Notes: generated from the sequence alone by a model not told the origin. A stretch of 44,302 bases of DNA from Flavobacteriales bacterium (GCA_020630395.1 JAHDBM010000008.1:34999-79300); one strand, 5' to 3'. Shown: positions 8,563-18,096, counted from the first letter of the stretch. Numbers and translations are program-made.

Positions 8563-11500
8563 ATGATTCGATATTTAACGGTTGTAATCTTCCTTTTTTC
8601 CATAACATTAATACGGGGTCAACATATTGGGACGTTAATTCCAAACGGTTCATATACTCACATAGCTGTTCAAGATGGCGATTGGTTTGATACGCTTACT
8701 TGGGCTTCCAATAAGGTTCCATCAAATGCTGCTATAGTTCATATTCCTATGGGTAAAAGGGTTACTTATGAAGGAAATAATAGTGATCATATTTTTGCGA
8801 TAAAGGTAGATGGTGATTTAACAGTTAAACAATCAAATTCGGGGCAAAAAACAACTTTAATATTCGATACATTTATTGGTACAATGATGTCCCATGTTAA
8901 GTTTCTTGCTGATTCATTACAACATGGTGCAATTGATGTTATTATAAAACCATTTGATATTGAAAAACATAAAGCAGGATTAAGTGGGTATTCCCAAATA
9001 TGGAATTCTACAGCTTTAAGCCACTTTTCTGATGGTTTACCAGTTGATTCGGTTGTAAAAATTGTGGGGCCAGATAAGCGATTTAATACCCTTGCAGATG
9101 CCTTAGCTGGAAATACTGTTGTTACAGAAGTTCATAGATCACCAAAAGATGATGGGGCAGGAGTGCTAGGTAGATATGGATGGGATTCAACCCAATTATC
9201 TTTAGGTATTGTTACCATGGGGCAGCTGGAAATTATAGGTAAAGAAAAGGTAAACATGCTTAAATTAGCACAAGATGCTGCCAAGGGACAAAAGAAAATT
9301 GTACTGGATAGTGTGCCTTCTTCATGGGAAATAGGAGATAAAGTTTTAGTAACTAGAGGAGGAGATTGGAGAACTACAAATAAAGGAAATGATACTGCAA
9401 CCATAAACAATATAATTGGAGACACCATTTTTTGTAAGAAAAACTTAAAAAAGAATCACCTAGGTAGACCTCAAGATAGCTTGCATTGCTACATAGGAAA
9501 CTTAACAAGAAACATTGTTTTTAAATCTACTGTAAAGGATACCATTCATCAAAGAGGTCACTTGATGGCTATGCATAATGATAGTAATGTTCAGATAAGG
9601 AATGCTGCATTTATTGACATGGGAAGAACAGATAAGTCAGTAATTTTAGATGATTTAATTTGGGATGGTTGGGTGCAACCCCCTACTTTTTACTCAAAAA
9701 TTTCTGCTTTAGGACAAGAATGTACAGAACATGTTAGGAATCCTGCAAAAGATATTACTAATAGTAGAGGTAGGTATTCAATACACTTACATAAACTCAA
9801 AGCAAAAGTAACTTCTAATTTAGCTCAAGTAACAGGAAATGTAGTTTGGGGAAATCCAGGTTGGGGAATAACCCATCACGATTCCTATGCAAATGTTTCG
9901 AATAACATAGTTTACCAAGTAACTGGGTCAGGAATTGTATCAGAGTCAGGAAGTGAGTTAGGATTTTGGGATAATAATTTAGTGGTTGATATTGATAAAG
10001 GTCATAAGGAAGATGTTTATACTTCTGCTTTATTTCATGACGATTATTTGTTTTCGGGACAAGGAATGGGAATGAAGGGTAGGGGAGTTGTTTGCAGAGG
10101 GAATGTTATTGCAGATGTTATTCAGGGATTTGGAGTAATGAATATGAACCCAACAAAAACACATGATCGAGTTGATCCAACTGCCTTAGCTACATTACGG
10201 CCAGGTTTTTTAGTCGATCAATTTCCGTTAAGTAAAAATGGTTATAGTATAGAAGGAGATGGTGTAATGCCTGTAGAAGTAGCCTTAATCTTAGAGAACA
10301 ATACAGTGATTTGGTCAAATATAGCGTTAAAATCTATTGAAAGAGATATGGGAGTTAATCATGAATCTCGATCTATTTTTGATGGTTTTTCCGCTTGGGG
10401 CACAAATGAGGGTTTAGTTATTACGTATCAAGCAGATTATTCATTTAAGGATGTTTTTATTTCAGGAAAAGACACGGCATCTTCTAAAGGAATTTACCTA
10501 TGGAAACACTCTCATAACCATATTTTTGACGGTATAAAATTAGTAGATCTTGCGTATGGAATGACACCTTCAAAATTAGTAGAGAGTAATACCTCTTCAT
10601 TACTCAAAACCCGAAATAATGGATTCACTCCATGGTATTTTATTGATTTGGTTCAAGAAAACGTAGATAAGTTTTATAATATTGAAAAGGAAGATACATC
10701 TACAGCTACTTCTTATACTGAACATACTGATAATCCAATTCATATAAGTTCTAGTGAAGTTGTTGCTAGACCAATTACGTTTACCATAAAAGATTCAAGT
10801 CTGTTAGAAGTAGATTACTCTACGAATGATTTTAGATTTGAAATTGATGGTTTTATTGGTGATGATTTAGGTGCTTATGAACTAGGTATTCAACAAGCAC
10901 TGGCGCAAGGGAATTTAAGAGAGGGTTATCCAACTCGTATATATGAATTTGCATCTGATACTGCTTTCGAAAGCTATTTAATAGCAAATGGAGTTTATAA
11001 AGACACAGCCGATAATGATCAGTTATATTTTATTTTAGAGGAAGTTTTACCAAATAGAGTAAGTTATCAATTTAAAACATTCCCAATAAGGGTGAAAATT
11101 AACAATGCGCCTAATAAGCCATTGTTTAATAATGCCCAAATAGAACCAATTGAGAATTTTGCACCAACCAATCAATTAGTGAGTTACTCAGCATCCGTTA
11201 GTCAAAGCTCTACTGATACAACCATTATAGTTGATGGAATTAAGATTGATGCAGGAGCATGGAAAGCTAATGATGGTAATACGAACGGTAGAATTAACTG
11301 TCAATTATACCAAAGAGGTTTAGTGCCATTAGGTAGTTTTAGTTCTACAGAAAGAGAATATCAACCATGGTATGATTTAGATTTAGGCGAATTAAAAACA
11401 ATTGAATTTATTGATGTTTGGAATACAGTAGAACTAAATGGTGCAGATATTGAAATCAATTCTTCTCATTTTGATGATTTTTATGTTTTAGTTTCAGACA

Positions 11501-12327
11501 CTGCATTTGATACTCTGTCTTTAGCACAAGCAATTAACTTAGCAGACTATCAATATTTGTATAATGGTTCGGCTAAGCGAAAATTATCGCTTAATAATTT
11601 GGGAGTTAAAGGAAGGTATGTTCGTATTCAGGCAATGGATACTACAATTATGAAGTTAGCTGAAGTTGAGATAGTCGGAAGGAAATTTATAGATTCATGT
11701 GTTGAGACACATAGTATAGATATTCTATTAGTTTGCGATTCTATTACATGGCGGAATGGGATTACATACTATGCGGATAATAATTCTGCAACAGATACTA
11801 TATTAAATGCTGGAGGATGTGATAGTATAATTCATCTTGATTTAACAGTAATTACTAATGATACAAATATTACGGTTAATGGTTTACAATTAACTGCTAA
11901 TCAAGGAGGGGTTGGATATCAATGGTTAGATTGTGGTAACAGTTTTGTTCCTATTTTTGGGGAGAATAATCAGTTATTAACAGTCTCAAGTAATGGTATT
12001 TATGCTGTTGAGCTAAACAATAATGGTTGTATTGATACTACTGAATGTATTCAAATAAATTCAATAGGTATTAATAGTTTAAATAATGGATCAATACAAA
12101 TTTACCCTAATCCAAATACTGGAAATTTTAAGTTAATATATTCAAACATTTCTGATCCAGGTACTGTAAAAATTATAACGAAGCAAGGTAAGCTATTAGC
12201 TGAGTATAATAAAGACTATAAAAGTAGTCGTAATATTGATGTTAAACTCGAAAGCGGAATTTATTATGTGATGTTTGAAAGTAATAAAGGGCTTGTGTAT
12301 CAAAGAAAACTAGTGATTCTAAATTAA
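8563..12327 (+). CDS. T9SS-secreted G8-domain / parallel beta-helix protein, CEMIP/TMEM2-like
   Basis: This is a 1254-residue secreted protein with a signal peptide (residues 1-20). A G8 domain spans about 37-165: DGDWFDTLTW, then KVPSNAAIVHIPMGKRVTYE and a GDL strand. The central part (about 220-780) looks like a right-handed parallel beta-helix and includes a block at about 404-475 (YSIHLHKLK, GWGITHHDSYANVSNNIVYQ, SESGSELGFWDNN) that matches the layout of the animal CEMIP/TMEM2 and fibrocystin families. A discoidin-like (F5/8 type C) domain lies at about 862-1040, a CDSITW / GGCDSIIHLDLTV module at 1058-1096, and a type A T9SS sorting domain (IYPNPNTGNFKL) from 1180 to the end. By family it may bind or cleave a large polysaccharide such as a hyaluronan-like polymer; that is inference. 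The stop overlaps the next convergent gene by 4 bases. Confidence 0.85.
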   Translation: MIRYLTVVIFLFSITLIRGQHIGTLIPNGSYTHIAVQDGDWFDTLTWASNKVPSNAAIVHIPMGKRVTYEGNNSDHIFAIKVDGDLTVKQSNSGQKTTLIFDTFIGTMMSHVKFLADSLQHGAIDVIIKPFDIEKHKAGLSGYSQIWNSTALSHFSDGLPVDSVVKIVGPDKRFNTLADALAGNTVVTEVHRSPKDDGAGVLGRYGWDSTQLSLGIVTMGQLEIIGKEKVNMLKLAQDAAKGQKKIVLDSVPSSWEIGDKVLVTRGGDWRTTNKGNDTATINNIIGDTIFCKKNLKKNHLGRPQDSLHCYIGNLTRNIVFKSTVKDTIHQRGHLMAMHNDSNVQIRNAAFIDMGRTDKSVILDDLIWDGWVQPPTFYSKISALGQECTEHVRNPAKDITNSRGRYSIHLHKLKAKVTSNLAQVTGNVVWGNPGWGITHHDSYANVSNNIVYQVTGSGIVSESGSELGFWDNNLVVDIDKGHKEDVYTSALFHDDYLFSGQGMGMKGRGVVCRGNVIADVIQGFGVMNMNPTKTHDRVDPTALATLRPGFLVDQFPLSKNGYSIEGDGVMPVEVALILENNTVIWSNIALKSIERDMGVNHESRSIFDGFSAWGTNEGLVITYQADYSFKDVFISGKDTASSKGIYLWKHSHNHIFDGIKLVDLAYGMTPSKLVESNTSSLLKTRNNGFTPWYFIDLVQENVDKFYNIEKEDTSTATSYTEHTDNPIHISSSEVVARPITFTIKDSSLLEVDYSTNDFRFEIDGFIGDDLGAYELGIQQALAQGNLREGYPTRIYEFASDTAFESYLIANGVYKDTADNDQLYFILEEVLPNRVSYQFKTFPIRVKINNAPNKPLFNNAQIEPIENFAPTNQLVSYSASVSQSSTDTTIIVDGIKIDAGAWKANDGNTNGRINCQLYQRGLVPLGSFSSTEREYQPWYDLDLGELKTIEFIDVWNTVELNGADIEINSSHFDDFYVLVSDTAFDTLSLAQAINLADYQYLYNGSAKRKLSLNNLGVKGRYVRIQAMDTTIMKLAEVEIVGRKFIDSCVETHSIDILLVCDSITWRNGITYYADNNSATDTILNAGGCDSIIHLDLTVITNDTNITVNGLQLTANQGGVGYQWLDCGNSFVPIFGENNQLLTVSSNGIYAVELNNNGCIDTTECIQINSIGINSLNNGSIQIYPNPNTGNFKLIYSNISDPGTVKIITKQGKLLAEYNKDYKSSRNIDVKLESGIYYVMFESNKGLVYQRKLVILN

Positions 12328-12875
12328 TAGATTTTAATATACTCAATTTCATAATTAAAAGGACTTTCTTTCTTTTCATTTGATATAAACCCTATTCTAA
12401 TTGCGTTAGAAAGTTCTTCTTTGGTTATTTTTTTGTAAGTTGGTTTTCCTATTATATATTCTTTAAAATTTTCGAGATTAATCCTTACTGTTTCCCAGGT
12501 ATTAGTTGAAGTAAGTTTTATATCGTGTTTAAAATAAGGTTTGTAAAATTGTTTATGAAGTTCAATCGTAAAGGCCATATTAATTCCGCTACCTTTCATT
12601 TTAATTTCAACTATATTTTTATCACTTAAATCAATCTCTTGAAAAGGACTTTTAAGAGATGAAAAACCTCCATTATTTGCTAATGAAATATTCCCTCGAT
12701 ATAGTATAATGTTTTCTTTTGTTGATATTTCACCAGTAGAAAAACCTCCCATTACTCCATCATTAATAACTCTCCAATTATTAATTATATCTGTTTGTGT
12801 AAACACTTTTTTGTTTTGTTTTTGAATACTACAACTAATAAAGAAAGTAAAAAGTATAAATGAAATTGTTTTCAT
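12324..12875 (-). CDS. CIA30-like lipoprotein
   Basis: This 183-residue protein has a lipoprotein signal (ILFTFFISC, cysteine at about residue 15). The mature part matches the CIA30 (complex I intermediate-associated protein 30, NDUFAF1) family: WRVINDGVMGGFSTGEI, then GNISLANNGGFSSLKSPF, and a C-terminal beta-sandwich strand ending FNYEIEYIKIY. CIA30 domains have a carbohydrate-binding-like sandwich fold. In mitochondria the family assists complex I assembly; bacterial members are uncharacterised. An exported lipoprotein form argues for an envelope role rather than complex I assembly. It lies downstream of the DUF4397 gene on the same strand, behind that gene's terminator. Confidence 0.85.
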   Translation of the reverse strand: MKTISFILFTFFISCSIQKQNKKVFTQTDIINNWRVINDGVMGGFSTGEISTKENIILYRGNISLANNGGFSSLKSPFQEIDLSDKNIVEIKMKGSGINMAFTIELHKQFYKPYFKHDIKLTSTNTWETVRINLENFKEYIIGKPTYKKITKEELSNAIRIGFISNEKKESPFNYEIEYIKIY

Positions 12876-12886
12876 ATTGTTTTTTT

Positions 12887-12919
12887 AAAAAGAAAAAGCC
12901 TTCTTAACATAAGAAGGCT
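12887..12919 (-). terminator. terminator after DUF4397-repeat gene
   Basis: On the minus strand a perfect 9-base-pair stem (AGCCTTCTT with AAGAAGGCT, 5-base loop) is followed by a T-rich run. It lies 26 bases beyond the stop of the DUF4397-repeat gene and just ahead of the CIA30-like gene, which would then need read-through or its own promoter. Confidence 0.85.
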
Positions 12920-12944
12920 CTTTTCTAATAATTATTTGGTTTAA

Positions 12945-15362
12945 TTACATTTTTATAAATGTAGCAACTCCAACCATTTTGCTGTTGTCTAATATTGATA
13001 TTCTGTACGTACCTTTAGCCAACTGAGCAATATTTATTTGACTATTGTTAACCGTATAAAAAGATCCATCTATGATTTTACCATCTGCACTAAAAATAGC
13101 AACAGTTTTATTGTTTAGATCATAACCATCAACTGATATAATATCGTTAGCTGGGTTAGGGAACATAGTAACTTTTTCAATCGTGTTTTCAACTAAAGAA
13201 GTAGTAGGTCCAGTTGTATCTGGTAATTCAATTAGATTACCACCGTTTGGCAATGCAACCCATAATCCAAATGCAGGACCATTACTATTTACAGAAGGAT
13301 CTAAGAATCCAGAGGCAACTACAACTAAAGCAGAATCAGTTAAATTTAAAGCAGCTAAAGGTGCGTAATATGAGGCTACATTAGTAGTTCCTGGAGAATC
13401 TTTAATATCTAAAATATAATTAGCAGTAGCAAGTGATAGATAACCTGCAAAATCGCCATAAGCGGCATCATCTACTAAGTTACCAGCACTTCTTTCATCA
13501 ACATCTACAATAGGCGCATCAGTAGAACCATGGTGTACTAAAACATCAGTGTTACCAGAAGTAGCAGCCATTTCTCTACCAGAACCATAAACGTTTAATG
13601 TAAACGGTTGAGCAGGAGCATATCCAGTAGGGCTAACAATACCATCTGCAACTAAGATATAAGTAGAATCTTGAGCTAAGTTGTAGTTGAAAACTGCACC
13701 AGGGATAGTATCATTAACAGAAGTACTGTTTTTGCCAGCAACACCAATTTGGATGTTTGTTAATGCAGGAGCATCAATAAATGGGGTTGCAGTTCTAAAT
13801 GCGAAGTTATCTAATAATAGGCTTCCGTTAAGGTATACATCAACAGAATCAGCAGCTAAATCAGCTGAATTGTGTATAACTTGAACTCTAGCAGTAGGAC
13901 CTGCAACTGATGGTAATGGAATTAAATTTCCACCTTCAGGTAGAGCAACAAATAAACCAAACGCTTCTCCATTAGAGTTTACAGAAGGATCTAAAAATCC
14001 AGATGCAATAACAGTAATAGCAGAATCAGTAAGGCCTAAAGTTGATAAAGGTGCTCCGTAAGATGCAACAACAACAGATCCTGTTTGATCTTTAACGTCT
14101 AAAGTGTAATCAGCAGTTGGTAATGATAAATATCCAGCAAAATCTCCATAAGAAGCATCATCAACTAAATTACCAGCAGTTCTTTCATCAACATCAACAG
14201 TAGGTGCATCAGTAGAACCATGGTGTACTAAAACATCTGTATTACCAATTGTACTCGAAACTTCTCTACCAGAACCATAAACGTTTAATGTAAAGGGTTG
14301 TGCTGGAGCATATCCAGTTGGGCTAACAATACCATCAGCAACAAGAATGTAAGTAGAATCTTGAGCTAAGTTGTAGTTGAAAACTGCACCAGGGATAGTA
14401 TCATTAACAGAAGTACTGTTTTTGCCAGCAACACCAATTTGGATGTTTGTTAATGCAGGAGCATCAATAAATGGGGTTGCAGTTCTAAATGCGAAGTTAT
14501 CTAATAATAGGCTTCCGTTAAGGTATACATCAACAGAATCAGCAGCTAAATCAGCAGAGTTATGAATAACTTGAATTCTAGCAGTAGGTCCTGTAACAAC
14601 AGGAAGAGGAACTAGCTCACCTCCTTCTGGTAGCGCTACCCATAAACCGAATGAAGGCCCGTTATTATTAGCCGAAGGATCTAAAAATCCTGAAGCAACA
14701 ACTGTTAAAGCTGAATCAGCAAGCCCTAAAGTTGCTAGAGGTGCTCCATATGAAGCAACAACTACAGAACCCGTTTGATCTTTAACATCCAAAGTATAAT
14801 CTGCAGTAGGTAATGATAAATATCCAGCAAAATCTCCATAGGCAGCATCATCAACTAAATTACCAGCTGTTCTTTCATCAACATCAACAATTGGTGCATC
14901 AGTAGATCCATGGTGTACTAATACATCTGTTTCACCTGTGTTATTAGCTACTTCTCTACCCATGTTGTATATATTTAATGCAAACGGTTGTGCAGGAGTA
15001 TAACCTGAACTAACAGTTCCATTTGCAACAATAATGTATGTAGCTCCATTAGTTAGCGTAACTGTTGTTGATAATCCAGCAATAGTATCAGTGATAGCTG
15101 TGCTGTTTTTTGGAGCGAAGCTTAGTGTAATAGGAACTCCAGGCGTTACATTAATAAATGGTGTTGCGTTTCTAAAGGCAAAATCATCAATAAGTAAAGA
15201 TGATGATGCTCCGGATGTTGCCCACACATCTACTGTATCAGTAGCCACATCAGGAGAATTGTGAATAGCTTGTACTCTTGCTTGGCCAAAACCATTAAAA
15301 GAAATACTGCTTGTTACTAAAGCACCTACTAGTAGGCTCTTCTTCGTAAGATTTAGTTTCAT
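12945..15362 (-). CDS. T9SS cargo with three DUF4397-type tandem repeats
   Basis: This is an 805-residue secreted protein with a signal peptide ending around FNGFGQA (residue 28). Three units of about 230 residues follow. Each has a first half of the DUF4397 type (RxQVIHNSADLAADSVDVY, then DNFAFRTATPFID) and a second half beginning TDVLVHHGSTDAP with VDVDERTAGNLVDD and YGDFAGYLSLPTADY. The last 75 or so residues are a type A T9SS sorting domain (VTMFPNPANDIISVDGYDL, ending GVATFIKM). It should be carried across the outer membrane by T9SS and attached to the surface or released. The family function is unknown. Units 2 and 3 share a 206-base stretch that is identical at the DNA level. Its promoter region faces the sigma-factor gene. 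Confidence 0.88.
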   Translation of the reverse strand: MKLNLTKKSLLVGALVTSSISFNGFGQARVQAIHNSPDVATDTVDVWATSGASSSLLIDDFAFRNATPFINVTPGVPITLSFAPKNSTAITDTIAGLSTTVTLTNGATYIIVANGTVSSGYTPAQPFALNIYNMGREVANNTGETDVLVHHGSTDAPIVDVDERTAGNLVDDAAYGDFAGYLSLPTADYTLDVKDQTGSVVVASYGAPLATLGLADSALTVVASGFLDPSANNNGPSFGLWVALPEGGELVPLPVVTGPTARIQVIHNSADLAADSVDVYLNGSLLLDNFAFRTATPFIDAPALTNIQIGVAGKNSTSVNDTIPGAVFNYNLAQDSTYILVADGIVSPTGYAPAQPFTLNVYGSGREVSSTIGNTDVLVHHGSTDAPTVDVDERTAGNLVDDASYGDFAGYLSLPTADYTLDVKDQTGSVVVASYGAPLSTLGLTDSAITVIASGFLDPSVNSNGEAFGLFVALPEGGNLIPLPSVAGPTARVQVIHNSADLAADSVDVYLNGSLLLDNFAFRTATPFIDAPALTNIQIGVAGKNSTSVNDTIPGAVFNYNLAQDSTYILVADGIVSPTGYAPAQPFTLNVYGSGREMAATSGNTDVLVHHGSTDAPIVDVDERSAGNLVDDAAYGDFAGYLSLATANYILDIKDSPGTTNVASYYAPLAALNLTDSALVVVASGFLDPSVNSNGPAFGLWVALPNGGNLIELPDTTGPTTSLVENTIEKVTMFPNPANDIISVDGYDLNNKTVAIFSADGKIIDGSFYTVNNSQINIAQLAKGTYRISILDNSKMVGVATFIKM
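13660..13865 (-). repeat. 206-bp perfect direct repeat, copy 1 (unit 3)
   Basis: These 206 bases are identical to 14350-14555 (offset 690 bases, i.e. 230 codons), while bases on either side differ. They encode the DNFAFRTATPFID block of unit 3 of the DUF4397 protein. Confidence 0.95.
14350..14555 (-). repeat. 206-bp perfect direct repeat, copy 2 (unit 2)
   Basis: This is the second copy of the identical stretch found at 13660-13865. It points to recent gene conversion or unequal recombination between repeat units. Confidence 0.95.
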
Positions 15363-15672
15363 AATTATTATTTTTTTGTTTAAACTTTAATTCAAAATAC
15401 TTAAACAAAGTAATGTAAAAGTATTTTTATTTCCAAAGGATTAATTAGAAAAAAACAATAGTTGTTTACAACAAATTATGTGTTAGTTTTTTTATTTCTT
15501 TTTAAAAACCTTGTAAATCTTGAGGTTTCCATTCAATAAATATTTTGTTAAATTTTATTAAATGATTTAGAAGTCACTATATAAATTAAGTTTCAACTAA
15601 CCTAAAAAAGCATTAGCAAACAATTTATTTATATTAGTGGTTACATAATATAATAGTTATTATTAAGAAGGT
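15363..15672. other. 310-base divergent intergenic region
   Basis: This AT-rich spacer separates the DUF4397-repeat gene (minus) from the sigma-factor gene (plus), so it should hold both promoters. A good candidate is visible only for the minus strand (15406-15437). No convincing TAnnTTTG element was found for the sigma gene, and no RNA gene or ORF is evident. Confidence 0.6.
15406..15437 (-). promoter_or_regulatory. candidate Bacteroidota promoter for DUF4397-repeat gene
   Basis: On the minus strand TTTGG is followed after about 19 bases by TTACTTTG, one mismatch from the TAnnTTTG element. It lies about 43 bases upstream of the start codon. Confidence 0.5.
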
Positions 15673-16278
15673 ATGGGGTTATTAAAATCATTTAATAGAA
15701 TAAGCGATATAGCTATAATTGAAGCGATTGAGCAATCAACTGTAAAGGAAGATGAGTGCCTAAGTCAATTGTATAAAGATAATTTTCGTCCTATTTTATC
15801 ATTAGTATCTAAAAACAATGGAGGTGAAGAAGAGGCAAAAGAAGTATTGCAAACTGCTATTATTGTGTTGTATGAGCGAATTAAAAAAGGTGGATTTGAG
15901 TTGAAAGCTAAACTAAGTACGTTTCTATTTTCTGTAGCTAAAAACCAATGGTACAATCAATTGAAAGAAAATGGAAAAACAGTTTCTTCGAATGAATTTA
16001 GTCAAGCTGCTGAATTATCTTATGAAATTAAAATAGATAATTATGATGCTAATGCTGAACGAAAAAAATGGGTAGTCTCTCTTATGAATCAATTAAAGCC
16101 AGATTGTAAGGAAGTACTTGTTTATTCAGTTTATCAAAAATACTCTATGAAAGAAATTGCAGAGATGATGGGGTTTAAGAATGAGCAAATTGCAAGAAAC
16201 AAGAAGGCAAAATGTTTAAATTATTTTAAAAGAATAGTTGTTAATCATCAAAAAGAAAGTCACATAATGGCTTCATAA
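15673..16278 (+). CDS. sigma-70 family (ECF-like) RNA polymerase sigma factor
   Basis: This 201-residue protein has the two-domain layout of ECF sigma factors. Region 2 is at about residues 25-95: LYKDNFRPILSLV, then EEAKEVLQTAIIVLYERI and FLFSVAKNQWYNQL. Region 4 is at about 135-190, with the helix-turn-helix YSMKEIAEMMGFKNEQIARN. It should redirect RNA polymerase to a small regulon. The next gene, 13 bases downstream, encodes a membrane TPR protein of the kind that partners sigma factors in Bacteroidota, so the two probably form a sigma / anti-sigma pair. The divergent neighbour is a T9SS cargo gene, a possible target. Confidence 0.9.
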   Translation: MGLLKSFNRISDIAIIEAIEQSTVKEDECLSQLYKDNFRPILSLVSKNNGGEEEAKEVLQTAIIVLYERIKKGGFELKAKLSTFLFSVAKNQWYNQLKENGKTVSSNEFSQAAELSYEIKIDNYDANAERKKWVVSLMNQLKPDCKEVLVYSVYQKYSMKEIAEMMGFKNEQIARNKKAKCLNYFKRIVVNHQKESHIMAS

Positions 16279-16291
16279 TGAATTGTAGGCT

Positions 16292-17017
16292 ATGAAATAT
16301 ACTGAACAACATATAGTAGATTTTATCAATAAAAAATTAACAGATGCTGAAATGAATGCATTTCAAAAAGAACTAGCTGTTAATAATGAGTTACTTGAAC
16401 AAGTATCTGAAAAGACTATTGAGGCTTATGGTAGAATAAAGCTTAAAAATAAATTAGATGATATTAGTAGAACTAAAAAAGGAGCAAGCGTAAATTTAAA
16501 ATATTGGCTAGCTGCTGCTGCAATTGCATTAATAATAGGTTTGCCAATTGTATTAAAACAATTTACTGTAGGAGCCCATGAAGAGTTGTTTGCCGAGCAT
16601 TTTAAAACGATTAAACATGTTCCTCAAATGTATCATGATGTCAATCATCCCTTTAAAAAGGGATTGGTGAGCTTCGATTCGGGTAATTTTGATGAAGTTA
16701 TTGAACATTTAAATGATGAAATTCCTAAAGTTAAAAATGATGTAGATGATTATCATTTACATGATGCTCATGTTTATTTAGGCTTAGCATATTTATCTAA
16801 AAGTGTAAAAGAACCACAAAAAGCACTTGCCAATTTTAATAAAGCACAATCTTATGATTCTAGTAATCATGATGTGGTTTGGTATAAGGCGTTAACTTAT
16901 ATGTTAATGAATAAAATAGACCAAACCAAACGAAATTTGAAAAGGTTAACAAAAACAAAGCATCCTAAAAGTAAGGATGCTAAGAATATTTTAAATGAAC
17001 TTAAAAGTTGGGATTAA
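16292..17017 (+). CDS. membrane-anchored TPR protein, probable anti-sigma factor
   Basis: This is a 241-residue bitopic protein. The cytoplasmic N-terminus (1-68) starts [21 protein letters not shown], as in Bacteroidota anti-sigma-like domains in which a short helical segment precedes the membrane span. One transmembrane helix lies at about 69-88 ([18 protein letters not shown]). The outer part (about 110-235) contains TPR-like helices ([30 protein letters not shown]). The adjacent sigma gene suggests it binds and holds that sigma factor until an envelope signal arrives; this is inferred from context. Its TAA stop shares a TTAA tetranucleotide with the convergent prfA stop. Confidence 0.75.
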   Translation: MKYTEQHIVDFINKKLTDAEMNAFQKELAVNNELLEQVSEKTIEAYGRIKLKNKLDDISRTKKGASVNLKYWLAAAAIALIIGLPIVLKQFTVGAHEELFAEHFKTIKHVPQMYHDVNHPFKKGLVSFDSGNFDEVIEHLNDEIPKVKNDVDDYHLHDAHVYLGLAYLSKSVKEPQKALANFNKAQSYDSSNHDVVWYKALTYMLMNKIDQTKRNLKRLTKTKHPKSKDAKNILNELKSWD

Positions 17018-18096
17018 GCAATTGCTCCTTCTTGCATTTTTTCTGCATTCACAACCGTTTGTAAGGCTTCAGTAATTTTTGCTATATCACCATTAATGAT
17101 ATTAGGTAAATCATAAAGTGTTAGGTTAATTCTGTGATCGGTAACTCTTCCTTGTGGGTAATTATAAGTTCTAATTTTAGCTGAACGATCAGAAGAACTT
17201 ACCATGGATTTTCTTTTCTCTGCATCAGCAGCATTCTTTTTTGCTAACTCAGCTTCATAAATTCTTGAACGTAATACTTGAAGAGCTTTATCATGATTTT
17301 TAAGCTTCGATTTTTGATCTTGACATTGTGCAACAATACCAGTTGGGATATGCGTTAATCGAATAGCAGAGTAGGTAGTGTTTACAGATTGTCCACCCGG
17401 TCCAGAAGAACAATATGAATCTACTCTTAAGTCACTGTCTTTTATTTCTACATCAAATTCTTCAGCCTCAGGGAAAACCATTACAGATGCAGCAGAGGTA
17501 TGTACTCTTCCTTGTGTTTCGGTTTGTGGTACTCTTTGTACCCTATGAACACCTGCTTCGTATTTCATGGTTCCATATACATTGTCTCCGTTAATTTCAA
17601 AAACAATTTCTTTAAACCCTCCATTAGTACCTTCATGTTCATCTACAACTGCGATTTTCCAGCCTTTACTAGAGGCATACTTAGAATACATTCTAAATAA
17701 ATCTCCTGCAAAAATACTGGCTTCATCACCACCTGCACCACCTCTAATCTCTACTAAAGCATTTTTTTCATCTTCAGGATCTTTAGGTATAAGTAATATT
17801 TTGATTTCCTCATTTAGTACTTCAAGTTCCTTTTCATTTTCTGCAAGTTCTTCTTTTGCCATTTCAACAAAATCAGGGTCAGTTTCTGTTTTAAGAATTT
17901 CTTTATTGGATTCTATATTTGAAGTTAAATTCTTGTATTTGGCTAAAGCTTGTACAACAGGTTCTAAATCTTTATACTCTTTGTTTAACTTAACATATTC
18001 TTTCATGTTAGAAATAATCTCAGGGTCAACAATTTTTTTGCCAACCTCTTCCCATCTTTCTTTAATTAATTCTAGTTTGCTTACTAAATTTCCCAT
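17014..18096 (-). CDS. prfA: peptide chain release factor 1
   Basis: RF1 recognises UAA and UAG stop codons and triggers peptide release on the ribosome. The protein has 360 residues, the normal length. The codon-recognition tripeptide is PQT at 190-192 ([13 protein letters not shown], where PAT or PVT is common), and the catalytic GGQ is at 234-236 ([12 protein letters not shown]). Its start lies 28 bases after the purM stop on the same strand, so the two are probably co-transcribed. Confidence 0.98.
   Translation of the reverse strand: MGNLVSKLELIKERWEEVGKKIVDPEIISNMKEYVKLNKEYKDLEPVVQALAKYKNLTSNIESNKEILKTETDPDFVEMAKEELAENEKELEVLNEEIKILLIPKDPEDEKNALVEIRGGAGGDEASIFAGDLFRMYSKYASSKGWKIAVVDEHEGTNGGFKEIVFEINGDNVYGTMKYEAGVHRVQRVPQTETQGRVHTSAASVMVFPEAEEFDVEIKDSDLRVDSYCSSGPGGQSVNTTYSAIRLTHIPTGIVAQCQDQKSKLKNHDKALQVLRSRIYEAELAKKNAADAEKRKSMVSSSDRSAKIRTYNYPQGRVTDHRINLTLYDLPNIINGDIAKITEALQTVVNAEKMQEGAIA

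Noticed and set aside
13687-14565. Two identical plus-strand open frames of about 62 codons
   Set aside because: They are antisense reflections of the identical 206-base repeat in the DUF4397 gene, not separate genes.
12945-15362. Regular DNA repeats that might be CRISPR-like
   Set aside because: The units are 690 bases long, in frame and encode protein domains; there are no short repeats with unique spacers.
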